A stretch of DNA of 29,134 bases. It comes from Streptomyces mobaraensis (GTDB taxonomy: Bacteria > Actinomycetota > Actinomycetes > Streptomycetales > Streptomycetaceae). The DNA lies in the NCBI RefSeq assembly GCF_020099395.1, contig NZ_CP083591.1, positions 1 to 29,134 of the forward strand, read 5' to 3'. The notes beneath the pieces are model-generated. The model was not told the DNA's origin. It ran no database searches and worked only from the letters and a program-made list of their open reading frames with translations. Each line of letters begins with the position of its first letter. The stretch's first letter is position 1. This document shows positions 1 through 7,143 of the stretch, piece after piece. The position numbers and the translations under genes are program-made.

Positions 1-141
1 CACCCCACCCCCAACCTGACACACCATCAGCACACCAAAACCCCCGCCCAACCCCCACCGAGCCAATCCCCACCCCAAATGCAAAAACCGAATACCAACA
101 CCCCAACAAGGAACCCAAACCAGATAGCAAAAAACGCATAC
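1..141. repeat. Left telomere: terminal inverted repeat, 141 bp
   Basis: Bases 1-141 are the exact reverse complement of 28994-29134; identity stops at 142 (c here, against g at the equivalent right-end position). The 5' strand is extremely biased: 122 of 141 bases are A or C, with only 12 G and 7 T. Archetypal Streptomyces telomeres start with a CCCGCGG-type sequence and are packed with palindromes; here I see only one tiny dyad (CTGA/TCAG at about 17-31). Inferred to be the left telomere of a linear replicon, presumably with a terminal protein on the 5' end. Confidence 0.93.
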
Positions 142-150
142 CCCACACCA

Positions 151-183
151 AAGGGCTCACCCCCTTCAAGGAGGCGAGCCCTT
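151..183 (-). terminator. Hairpin terminator of the left-end operon
   Basis: Arms 151-158 (AAGGGCTC) and 176-183 (GAGCCCTT) pair perfectly and lie just downstream of the minus-strand stop codon at 198. The loop holds a further small CCTT/AAGG dyad. There is no long U-tract, as is common in Streptomyces. It would stop transcription before it enters the telomere. Confidence 0.6.
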
Positions 184-197
184 TACGCTATCCGGCG

Positions 198-470
198 TTA
201 GATCGCGTCCACGTACGCCTGATAGTGCCCAGGAAGATAAGAAAGCTCCTCCCATCCGCGATAGGAGCGGCGGGACCGCCCCGCGAATTCTTTTCGTACG
301 AGGAAGCCGGTTTGGATGAGCCGGTCTTCTGCGGCGTCTGGGTCGAACTTTTCCCATTGGTGGAGATCGATGATGCGGCATACCCGGCCTGTTTCCAGGT
401 CCCGGACCACGATGACGTAATGCCCATCTTCTGCGGAGCGAGTGAAATACGCCTGTGCGGTGGGATCCAT
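198..470 (-). CDS. Hypothetical protein, last gene before the left telomere (90 aa)
   Basis: A 90-residue soluble protein starting MDPTAQAYF and ending YQAYVDAI; I do not recognise the family. It is rich in aromatic and charged residues (Trp at HQWEKF and RGWEEL) with no membrane segment, and is less Ala/Pro-rich than the core genes. An upstream in-frame start (563) exists, but the ATG at 470 is preferred: it follows the stop of the 23-aa peptide gene by 2 nt, with GGGAA a few bases upstream, so the two are probably translationally coupled. It is the distal gene of the minus-strand operon that starts with the 763-aa membrane protein and traB1. Base composition is lower in G+C than the central genes. 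Confidence 0.72.
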   Translation of the reverse strand: MDPTAQAYFTRSAEDGHYVIVVRDLETGRVCRIIDLHQWEKFDPDAAEDRLIQTGFLVRKEFAGRSRRSYRGWEELSYLPGHYQAYVDAI

Positions 471-472
471 GA

Positions 473-544
473 CTATTTCCCGTAGAAACTTCCCACGAGA
501 ACACCGATCAGTACCACGAACAGTAGGAATTTGATTCTGGGCAT
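473..544 (-). CDS. 23-aa hydrophobic membrane peptide
   Basis: A very short ORF encoding 23 residues: a basic start (MPRIK), then one hydrophobic stretch (FLLFVVLIGVLVGSFY), then GK and a TAG stop. It has one of the best ribosome binding sites in the window: AAAGGAGG, 4 nt before the ATG at 544. The next gene (ATG 470) begins 2 nt after its stop. Composition and length fit a single-pass membrane peptide; small membrane proteins are common in Streptomyces transfer (spd-like) operons, but no family can be named. Main doubt: it could be a leader peptide for the 90-aa gene rather than a product with its own function. Confidence 0.6.
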   Translation of the reverse strand: MPRIKFLLFVVLIGVLVGSFYGK

Positions 545-611
545 GATTCCTCCTTTGTCTCATGGGTTGTGTCGCGCGGCGGTCGCCGGGCGCAGCGGTA
601 GCCGCGCAGCC

Positions 612-821
612 TCAGGCGGGCGGCCAGGGCGGCCACGATCGCCTCCGGCCCACAGCCGACTGCTCGACGGGAGGCGTCCTTGGCAGCGATCGTGCGCGCA
701 ATCGGCTGCCGGCTGGGCGGAGGGTGATCGTGGTGTCCGCCAGCTCCCGGAGCTGGCGGGCGTGGATCGCGGCGGCGACTTCGGCAGTCGGGCGGGAGCG
801 GCGGTGGAACGGCGGCATCAC
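612..821 (-). CDS. Small hypothetical protein, possibly frameshifted (69 aa as read)
   Basis: Read from the GTG at 821 (or ATG at 818) this encodes a short basic protein whose first 35 codons (to about RELADTTITLRP) have the strong third-position G/C bias of a real gene. After about position 715 the bias and protein character weaken in this frame. A different minus-strand frame then reads sensibly (IARTIAAKDASRRAVGCG, then AIVAALAARLRLRGYRC) until the ribosome binding site of the 23-aa gene. So the true product may be a roughly 90-aa protein interrupted by a frameshift, sequencing error or slippage near 705-720. It is the first gene after traB1 in the operon. Function unknown. Confidence 0.35.
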   Translation of the reverse strand: MMPPFHRRSRPTAEVAAAIHARQLRELADTTITLRPAGSRLRARSLPRTPPVEQSAVGRRRSWPPWPPA

Positions 822-840
822 TGCTCACTCTCTGTATAGA

Positions 841-959
841 TGTTGCCTGTCGCACCTGTTGCAACACCGCTGCGGGAATGGGGGGGGGTGCGCCGGGGGA
901 GGAGCTGTTAGTGGGGCCCTTTCTTGGATTGCAACAGGTGCGACAGGCAACAGGTGCGA
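841..959. repeat. Inverted plus direct repeat cluster abutting the traB1 stop; candidate clt
   Basis: A perfect 24-bp inverted repeat has its arms at 841-864 and 929-952, with a 64-nt G-rich spacer. The right arm also belongs to a direct repeat of GCAACAGGTGCGA at 931-943 and 947-959 (16-bp period), which ends at the base before the traB1 stop codon (960-962). TraB proteins of Streptomyces plasmids load on short repeats (clt) near traB, so a clt function is inferred from position and repeat form. A terminator role for the dyad is the alternative. Confidence 0.5.
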
Positions 960-3140
960 TCACCCTCGGTAGTGGCGGGGGGTCACGTAGACGACTTGGG
1001 TGCCGCCGCGGTCGACGCGGACGACGTGTCCGTACGCCGCCCAGCGGGGGAGCCACCGGTGAAGGGTGGAGCGGTCCCGGCCGTGGTCGGGTTCGGCCTT
1101 CAGCGCGCGTTCCAGGGCGCTGACGCCGAGGCCGGCCGCGCCGGCCGCGTCGATGAGCTCCAGGGCGCGGCGTTGGGTGGGGTCGGTGATTTCGGTGGCG
1201 GTGGCGGGGATGGGGCCGAGGGTGGGCGGTTGTGGCAGTGGTAGGTGGGTGGTGTTGGTGTCGGTTAGGTGCCACATGGCGTCGTCCAGGACGTGTGCGA
1301 ATTTCTGGCGTTCTTCGCGGTCCGCGTTGGTGACGGGGGTGGGGGGCGGGGGTTCTTCGGCGGTGGGCTGGGGCGCGGGTGGCGGGGATGTCGAGGGCGG
1401 TGCGGGAGTGGGGGGTGGTGTCATGCCTTTTCCGAGGGGGAAAAGCGCGTCCATGTCGATTCCGGTGCTGTTGGGTGTGTTTCCTTGAGCGGGTCCGGTG
1501 GGTTGGTTGGGGACGGGTGCGGGCGGGGCACTGTCCACGATTTTCTGCGCTGCGGGGGAAAGCCGGATGTTCGGGAAAAGGAGGGGAAGGGTACGGTGCC
1601 ACCGCTCGTTGTAGTAGCGGGCGGATTCGATGTTCATGCGGCTGACCGGGTCGAGTGTGGGGCGGTATGCCGCGACCGTCTGAGAGATCGCGAGAATTCG
1701 GCTCGGTTTGATTCGGAATGCTTTGAAGGGGCGTGGCCTTTCGCCGTCGATTTCCACGAATCCGGACCCTTGCACGGGGGCATCGTCTTTTTGGATTCCG
1801 CGCGGCTCCGAGAAGATGTGTTGGTATTCGGAGTCGTCTGATACGCGCATGGCGATGCGGAGGCGGGTCATTTCGCGCATTTGTGGGGTGACCATGTCGC
1901 GGGTGCCGCGCAGGGCGCAACTGACGACGCGGACGGCGGAGGCGCGGCCGGTGCCGATGACGTCTGACAGAAGTTCGGTGATGCGGGGTGGGAGGCTGGC
2001 GACTTCGTCGGCCATGATGATGATTTCGGGGATTTCCGGGCTGACGGGGACTTTGTCGTCATCCACGGAGTACATGAGGTCTTGGTAGCTCTTTTTGCGC
2101 ATGGCGATGATTTCCAGCGCGACGCGGAGCATGAGTTCGGCTTCTTCGGCGGTGGGTGCGGTCCAGTCGACGGCCGGTTTGTCGGCGGTGCCTTCGCGGG
2201 CCCATGCGCGGAGCCAGGGGAGGCTGATGCCGGCGCCAGTGATGTCGATGTGCCAGACCAGGGTGTCGCGGCATCGCATCAGGCCGGTGTTGATGACGTT
2301 GAGGAGGTTGGTTTTGCCGCCTTCGGGCTGGCCGATGATCAGGCCGCAGTGGAACCGGAGACTCGCGCGGACCGGGGAGGCGTCCTTGAACCGCCCGATT
2401 TCAAGGGTGTCGTTGATGGTGGAGGGGCTGATGTCGTCGGGGTAGGGGAACTCCTCGACGATGCTGTTGCGGGTGCTCACGCGGATGAGCACGGTGCCGT
2501 GGTCGACGCCGGTGGTGATCTCCAGGCCGCAGCCGAGGGGGAGACGCAGGTCGGCGCGCAGCGCGGCGGCGCGCTGGGAGATCATGTCGACGGTCGTCCC
2601 GCCCACGGGGAGGGCGATTTCGACGGTGTAGCCGGCGCCTTCCTCCCATTCTTCGATCGCGATGACCTGGCATCCGGTGACGCCGCAGACGCGGGCCAGG
2701 CGCTCCTCCCACTCCCCGCCGGCGGCGTCGCGGCGCGCCTGCGCCTCGGCTTCGGCGCGGCGGGCCGGGGCCTCGGCTTCGTACTGGGCGTAGGCCGCGG
2801 CGGCGCCCCAGCCGAGGACGGTGCCGGCCGTCAGCGTGGTGAACGGGAGCCAGCTCGACCACGGGCCGGTGTACATGGCCCAGGAGGCCCAGCCGCCGGC
2901 CGCCAACCAGGAGGCGGCGCGGAAGACTTTGTGGCCGCGGCTGTAGTGGCGGCGGATGCCGACGGCGACGGCGGCCAGGGCGCCGGCGGTGCCGACGCCG
3001 GCGCCGGTGTACAGGGGGGCGTCGGCGAGGTAGCCGACGCATGCGGTGCTGGCCGCGACGCCGGCCGCGTTGATGGCGCCCCATGCTGGGGGGTGGGGGG
3101 CTGTCCAGTCGACCGCCCCCGCCGACTTCTTCTTGCCCAT
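960..3140 (-). CDS. traB: TraB/FtsK-type DNA translocase 1 (726 aa)
   Basis: A hexameric, membrane-anchored ATPase expected to pump double-stranded plasmid DNA into recipient hyphae. Layout: hydrophobic segments at about residues 20-62 and 75-117 (membrane anchor); Walker A GQPEGGKTN at about 270-278; Walker B EIIIMADEVA at about 372-381; a Pro/Thr-rich linker (about 555-640); and a C-terminal winged-helix-like domain (about 655-726) in the place of the FtsK gamma/TraB DNA-recognition domain. Size is close to other actinomycete TraB proteins. The ATG at 3140 follows GGGGAGG and lies 26 nt after the stop of the upstream gene. The 3' end abuts the repeat cluster at 841-959. It is not a close copy of the second translocase at 9873-11981: the Walker motifs and C-terminal domains differ. 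A chromosomal-type FtsK role is unlikely given the plasmid context. Confidence 0.88.
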   Translation of the reverse strand: MGKKKSAGAVDWTAPHPPAWGAINAAGVAASTACVGYLADAPLYTGAGVGTAGALAAVAVGIRRHYSRGHKVFRAASWLAAGGWASWAMYTGPWSSWLPFTTLTAGTVLGWGAAAAYAQYEAEAPARRAEAEAQARRDAAGGEWEERLARVCGVTGCQVIAIEEWEEGAGYTVEIALPVGGTTVDMISQRAAALRADLRLPLGCGLEITTGVDHGTVLIRVSTRNSIVEEFPYPDDISPSTINDTLEIGRFKDASPVRASLRFHCGLIIGQPEGGKTNLLNVINTGLMRCRDTLVWHIDITGAGISLPWLRAWAREGTADKPAVDWTAPTAEEAELMLRVALEIIAMRKKSYQDLMYSVDDDKVPVSPEIPEIIIMADEVASLPPRITELLSDVIGTGRASAVRVVSCALRGTRDMVTPQMREMTRLRIAMRVSDDSEYQHIFSEPRGIQKDDAPVQGSGFVEIDGERPRPFKAFRIKPSRILAISQTVAAYRPTLDPVSRMNIESARYYNERWHRTLPLLFPNIRLSPAAQKIVDSAPPAPVPNQPTGPAQGNTPNSTGIDMDALFPLGKGMTPPPTPAPPSTSPPPAPQPTAEEPPPPTPVTNADREERQKFAHVLDDAMWHLTDTNTTHLPLPQPPTLGPIPATATEITDPTQRRALELIDAAGAAGLGVSALERALKAEPDHGRDRSTLHRWLPRWAAYGHVVRVDRGGTQVVYVTPRHYRG

Positions 3141-3166
3141 GCTCGTTCCTCCCCTTTATCCGCTGG

Positions 3167-5458
3167 TCAGACGTTCCACATGGCCTCGGCCGCGGCGCCG
3201 TTCCTGGGTGCTTCGTGGCGGGCCAGGTCGGCGGCGTGGGCGCGGCGGAAGACCGGGAGGATGTCCTGGGCCGCGCTGACGGCGCGCAGGAGCGCCTGGC
3301 GGACGGTGGCCACCATGGCGGCGATGTCGGGGTCGACGGGGTAGGAGTCGGCGGAGTGCACGGCCAGGGAGTGCACGGCGTCGGCCAGGTGCTCGATCCC
3401 GGCCGGGAGGGAGGCGTACTCCTCCTGAACGATGGTCATGACGTCGGGGGCGAAGGTGGAGTAGACCGTCGCGACCTGTTCACACGATTGGGCGAAAACG
3501 GACTGGTAGGTCGTGCCGCCGTCGCCTGCTCGGCCGGCGATGTTCCACATCGCTTCGCCGGACCAGCCGTTGCGGGGGGCTTCGTGGCGGGCGATGTCCT
3601 CGGCGTGCACCTTCCGGAACGTCGGGGCCACCTCGTCCGCGGTCGTGGCGGCGTCCAGCATCGCCTTGTAGACGTCGCTGACGGCCTCCACCACGGGCAT
3701 GTGGGCGGGGTAGACCGTCTGCGTCTGCACCGCCAGGTGACGGATCGCCATGGCGGCCGACCGGATCCCCTCCGGCACGCCTTCGTACTCCGCCGCGACC
3801 GCCATCATGCTCGGCGGGCTGTACGTCGTGTACGCGTTGGCGACGGCTTCCGCGGCTTTGGCGAACACCTGCATGGGAGCTCCGTTCGACGGTGTGGTGG
3901 GCGCGGCCGGCTTGCTGGGCGCGGCGGCGCGCTTGGGATCGTTCACCTGGGCTTTGACGTGCGGGCGGGCGGCGGCGGCCTTCTGCGCGGCGACCTTGGC
4001 GTCGATCGCCGTCTCCTTCGCGCAGGCCCGGCGGGCGCGCCAGTTCCACACCCGCAGCGCCGCGCTTTTCCCGCTGCCCCAGGTGAAGGGCCGGGTCAGC
4101 TTGCCGAGGATGCCGGCGGCGGTGGCCAGGATGAGGGTGCCGCCGATACGGCGGGTCATCCGCGCGTGCTGGCGCATCAGCCGGCGTCCCTCGGCACCGG
4201 AGCGCCACCAGCGGGCGATGCCCTCCCCGGCCCGGCGGGTCGCGGTGGGTACTCCGGTCTGCACCGCGCCCGCGGCCTTGCGGATCCGGGCACCGACCGG
4301 TGCCGCGCGGCGGGTGGCCGCCTGCGTGGTCTGCCGCGCCGTGCCGGGGCCGGTGGTCGCGCCGGCCGTCCGTCCCGCGCCCGGCCGTCCGGCGCGGCCG
4401 AGGAGACCACCGAGTCGGCCGGTTCGGCCGGTGTGCGTGCCGAGGCCGGAGGCGGTACCGGTGCCGGTGCCAAGGGGGGAGCCGGCGGTGCGGCGGCCGG
4501 AGAGGCGCCCGCCGAAGCGGCCTCGGCCCGTGGCGGGCCGGCCGCCTGCTGAGGACGCTGTGGCCGGGGCCGTGGCCGAGGGAGAGGCGGTGGCCGGGGC
4601 TGTGCCGGTACGAGCAGCCGCCGCGGCGGCGCGGCGGGCGCGCCACCCGGCGCGGGCCGGCGTTGTCGTGGCCGGGCTGTCGGCCGCCCCGGCCACGGGG
4701 GTGGCCATGGCGGTCTCGCCCTGGCGGATCCGGCCGAGGAGCCCCCGCCGGGTATGGGCCGGGCGTCCGCCGGTCGCGCCGGCTGCGCCGTAGGGGCCGG
4801 CGGACGAGGCGGAGCCGGACGTCGACCGCCAGCCGCCGCCCCACCGGCCGCCGCGGCGCGCACTCCAGGTGCCGCCGGTCGACGCGCTGCCCGTCGGGCT
4901 GTAGCCGGCCGCGCGGCCGGCCGCGCCGTAGCGACGCCACCGGCCGCCGAACCCTCCGTAGCCATATCCGCCGCCCCAACCCCACCGGCCGAACCCGCCG
5001 TAGCCGTGGTGGCGAGAGACCTTCCGGAACGCGTACGCGGTTCGCACCACGCCGGCGGTGGCGGTGGTCGCGCCGAGGGCGATCACGCCGACGGTTCCGG
5101 CGGCGTAGTACGTCGTGGTGGCCCCGACGGCGGAGCCGTTCAGGACGGACAGGAGCAGGGGGCCGGCGGGGATGCGCTCCGGCCGTTCCGGCACCACCGG
5201 GTCCGCCTCCACGGCGGTCGGGGCGTAGTCGGGCATCGGCGGAATCACCAGACCGCCGGCCGAGGGCGCGACGACCGGGGCCGGCTGCGCGGGGGCGAAC
5301 GTCGCAGGAACGGCCGGTGCGGCCGGGGCCACCGCCGAGGGAACGGGCGGCGGTGCGGGTGCGGGTACGGGTACGGGCCGGTGAGAGGCCGCGGCCGGCG
5401 GCCGGGAACCGCCGGTCGCCGGAGCGCCGGTTTGTGTGCTGCTGGGCGTGCTCGACAT
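3167..5458 (-). CDS. Large membrane-associated protein with duplicated C-terminal domain (763 aa)
   Basis: First gene of the left operon, starting at ATG 5458 after GGAGG; reading on to the end of the open frame at 5617 would cover a strong hairpin, so this start is preferred. N-terminus: about 70 Pro/Ala-rich residues, then hydrophobic segments (about residues 100-145), then a Gly/Trp/Tyr-rich stretch and a long Arg/Thr/Gly/Ala low-complexity region. After a second hydrophobic segment (GGTLILATAAGILG) come two tandem 112-residue domains (about 529-640 and 652-763). Both end in the shared motif ARHEAPRNG followed by EAMWN. Family not recognised. Its position just before traB1 (26-nt gap) suggests a membrane partner of the translocase, comparable in role to Spd proteins; that is inference. 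The low-complexity middle makes homology searches unreliable outside the repeats. Confidence 0.8.
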   Translation of the reverse strand: MSSTPSSTQTGAPATGGSRPPAAASHRPVPVPAPAPPPVPSAVAPAAPAVPATFAPAQPAPVVAPSAGGLVIPPMPDYAPTAVEADPVVPERPERIPAGPLLLSVLNGSAVGATTTYYAAGTVGVIALGATTATAGVVRTAYAFRKVSRHHGYGGFGRWGWGGGYGYGGFGGRWRRYGAAGRAAGYSPTGSASTGGTWSARRGGRWGGGWRSTSGSASSAGPYGAAGATGGRPAHTRRGLLGRIRQGETAMATPVAGAADSPATTTPARAGWRARRAAAAAARTGTAPATASPSATAPATASSAGGRPATGRGRFGGRLSGRRTAGSPLGTGTGTASGLGTHTGRTGRLGGLLGRAGRPGAGRTAGATTGPGTARQTTQAATRRAAPVGARIRKAAGAVQTGVPTATRRAGEGIARWWRSGAEGRRLMRQHARMTRRIGGTLILATAAGILGKLTRPFTWGSGKSAALRVWNWRARRACAKETAIDAKVAAQKAAAARPHVKAQVNDPKRAAAPSKPAAPTTPSNGAPMQVFAKAAEAVANAYTTYSPPSMMAVAAEYEGVPEGIRSAAMAIRHLAVQTQTVYPAHMPVVEAVSDVYKAMLDAATTADEVAPTFRKVHAEDIARHEAPRNGWSGEAMWNIAGRAGDGGTTYQSVFAQSCEQVATVYSTFAPDVMTIVQEEYASLPAGIEHLADAVHSLAVHSADSYPVDPDIAAMVATVRQALLRAVSAAQDILPVFRRAHAADLARHEAPRNGAAAEAMWNV

Positions 5459-5714
5459 GCTGTGCTCGCCTCCTGATGCCGTGTCAGTGGTCGGGGAGGT
5501 AAGGGGCCCGGCCCGGGTTAGGTCCGGCGCCGGGCCCCGCCGGGCCGTGCGGTCGTGCGGTGATCTCACGATCACGTGAGGTGAGGGTACGCCGGAGCAC
5601 TGACATGGCGCTGCCAAAAATCATCACGAATGTGACCAGGTGTCCAGGTCTCCTGACGGGTGGTCACGCGCGGGTCGTGTCGGCCCCCGCCGGACGGCCG
5701 GGGAAAATGACGGT
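5459..5714. promoter_or_regulatory. Divergent intergenic region with hairpin and operator-like dyad
   Basis: Separates the leftward traB1 operon from the rightward HTH gene. It holds a G/C-rich hairpin (arms 5503-5512 and 5529-5538, 10 bp) in the leader of the leftward operon and a perfect dyad CTCACG-ATCA-CGTGAG at 5565-5580. The dyad is a plausible binding site for the adjacent HTH protein. No convincing -35/-10 pair was identified. Confidence 0.45.
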
Positions 5715-6338
5715 ATGACCGACCCGCCACAGTCCCCGAGCACCCGCCCGGCGCTGACGCAGCGGGAGGTGGTGAACTCCACGGATATTCCGCTGACCAC
5801 CCTTCGCCGGTGGCGCGCGCAGGAGCGCTTCCCCAACGCTTACAAAGACAGCTCGGGGACCTGGCGCATCCCCCTCGGCGACCTGCTGGACGCCGGCATC
5901 CGCCTGCACGCTCCCGCCCCGCCCGACCCCGGCCACCAGGAGGCCACGGCCGAGGCCACCGCGGCTGGCGCCCCGGGCCACGGCGGCCAGGACGACGACG
6001 TGGCGGCGCTGCGCGCGGAGACCCTGCGCCTGGAGGCGGAACTCCGGATCGCCGAGGCCGAGAGGGCGCAGGCCCTGGCCGAGGCCCGTGCCGACCATCT
6101 GGAGCGGGAGCTGGCGGCGCGCGATACCCACATCGGGGATCTCCAGCGGATGCTCCAGGCTCTGACCCCGGCCCCGGAGCGCGCGGCGATCCCGCAGCCG
6201 GCCGCCCCGGCCCACCCCCCGACCACGGCCCCGGCCGCGGCCGACTCCGCCCCCGCCGTTCCCCCGGCCGGCGTTCCCGGGAAGGACGCCGGCGGGCGGC
6301 GTCGGCGGCTGGGGTGGGGGTGGGGCTCCCGCTCCTGA
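5715..6338 (+). CDS. MerR/excisionase-like HTH protein with coiled coil (207 aa)
   Basis: N-terminal helix-turn-helix of MerR/excisionase type (LTQREVVNSTDIPLTTLRRW, then FPNAYKDSSGTWRIPLGDLL; about residues 14-62). Then an acidic/Ala linker, an amphipathic coiled coil (about 95-150, rich in Glu, Arg, Leu) and a Pro/Ala-rich tail ending in a basic RRRRLGWGWGSRS segment. The order HTH, coiled coil, flexible tail resembles KfrA-type plasmid DNA-binding proteins, which act in stability or regulation. Probably binds DNA as a dimer, possibly at the 5565-5580 dyad. Start at ATG 5715 after a short purine-rich stretch (GGGGAAAATGACGGT). Transcribed away from the left operon. Confidence 0.75.
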   Translation: MTDPPQSPSTRPALTQREVVNSTDIPLTTLRRWRAQERFPNAYKDSSGTWRIPLGDLLDAGIRLHAPAPPDPGHQEATAEATAAGAPGHGGQDDDVAALRAETLRLEAELRIAEAERAQALAEARADHLERELAARDTHIGDLQRMLQALTPAPERAAIPQPAAPAHPPTTAPAAADSAPAVPPAGVPGKDAGGRRRRLGWGWGSRS

Positions 6339-6364
6339 CACCATGGCCGTGTCGTTGAACAGGT

Positions 6365-6829
6365 ATGACTACTCTCTCCAGGCCCCTACTCGTGCTGACG
6401 CCCACCAGCGACCCACGCCCTGTCGAACAGGCCGTCGTGGAGGGCATCGCTGGCGCCGGTGAGCCCGACGCGTTCTTGTGGATCGTCTTCCGCCGGCCCG
6501 ACGGCGGTGAGCGCGTCTGGTATGCCTGGACCGCTGGCGGGGCTCCGCTCGGCGACGCCATCGACCGGACCGCGCTCGCCACCGGGTACGACGGTGCAGA
6601 CTGGCTCCACATCGGCGCCCGGCATCTCACCAAGCACAGCAGGGGCCGCGTCGTCACCAGTATCTATCCGCTGCGCCCCATCAGCGCCGATGTCCAGGCC
6701 GGTCTCCGAGCCCCCGAGGGGGAGCGGGACGCGATGCGTCGGCTCGTCACCCGTGCAGTGAGCAGCCAGGCGCGACTGCCTCGGTGGCTCGGCGTCGGGC
6801 CGGCCCTTCTGGCGCGTACCGATCACTGA
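6365..6829 (+). CDS. Hypothetical protein (154 aa)
   Basis: Starts at ATG 6365, 26 nt after the HTH gene stop, so probably co-transcribed with it; the ribosome binding site is weak. Soluble and mixed alpha/beta in character, with an aromatic patch (AFLWIVFRRPDGGERVWYAW) and a basic C-terminus (RAVSSQARLPRWLGVG). No motif I can assign. Codon use is Streptomyces-like. Followed by a repeat-bearing intergenic region and a strong terminator. Confidence 0.65.
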   Translation: MTTLSRPLLVLTPTSDPRPVEQAVVEGIAGAGEPDAFLWIVFRRPDGGERVWYAWTAGGAPLGDAIDRTALATGYDGADWLHIGARHLTKHSRGRVVTSIYPLRPISADVQAGLRAPEGERDAMRRLVTRAVSSQARLPRWLGVGPALLARTDH

Positions 6830-6981
6830 ACCCGCACCTGGCCACGGCTCCATCAGGGCCAGGGCCGTAGCCGTGCCTAGGGTGCCGCGCATGAACAGCC
6901 GGCCCCGACGCCCCAGACCTGCAACCCCCAGCCCGGCCACGCTACGCCGTTCTCGCCAGCGGCCCGCTGACTCTCCCTGAT

Positions 6982-7051
6982 GCACCGAAAGTTCGGTATT
7001 TCTTGACTTTTAGCGCGGTCCTGCACGGAAAGTCCAGTCTGGCTTGACTTT
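6982..7051. repeat. Two 29-bp imperfect direct repeats with AAAGT/ACTTT dyads
   Basis: Copies at 6982-7010 and 7023-7051 match at 23 of 29 positions with a 41-bp period. Each begins GCAC(C/G)GAAAGT and ends CTTGACTTT, so each carries an AAAGT...ACTTT inverted repeat. The stretch is much richer in A+T than its surroundings. It sits in the 314-bp gene-free stretch 6830-7143, in which I see no CDS. Could be a paired operator, promoter region (TTGACT as -35) or a small RNA. Confidence 0.5.
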
Positions 7052-7070
7052 GTGTGTCCGTCAGCACACA

Positions 7071-7113
7071 CGACAGTGGGGCGGTACCCGTGACGGGTGC
7101 CGCCCCACTGTCG
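7071..7113. terminator. Strong bidirectional terminator
   Basis: 20-bp stem (7071-7090 with 7094-7113; a single G-U pair) and a 3-nt loop, lying between the convergent 6365 (+) and 7144 (-) genes. Confidence 0.85.
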
Positions 7114-7143
7114 TTGATCGCGGTGTGAGCGCGACCGGCCGGG

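Noticed and set aside
508..1920. A 470-codon minus-strand frame overlapping traB1
   Set aside because: It is a Pro/Arg/His-rich shadow of traB1, whose Walker motifs and domains are unambiguous; only its last part (about 560-715) may matter as the other frame of the small frameshifted gene.
2082..4552. Long plus-strand frames (420 and 489 codons) opposite traB1 and the 763-aa gene
   Set aside because: Gly/Asp/Val or Arg/Gly-rich mirror frames with no ribosome binding site, opposed to well-supported genes.
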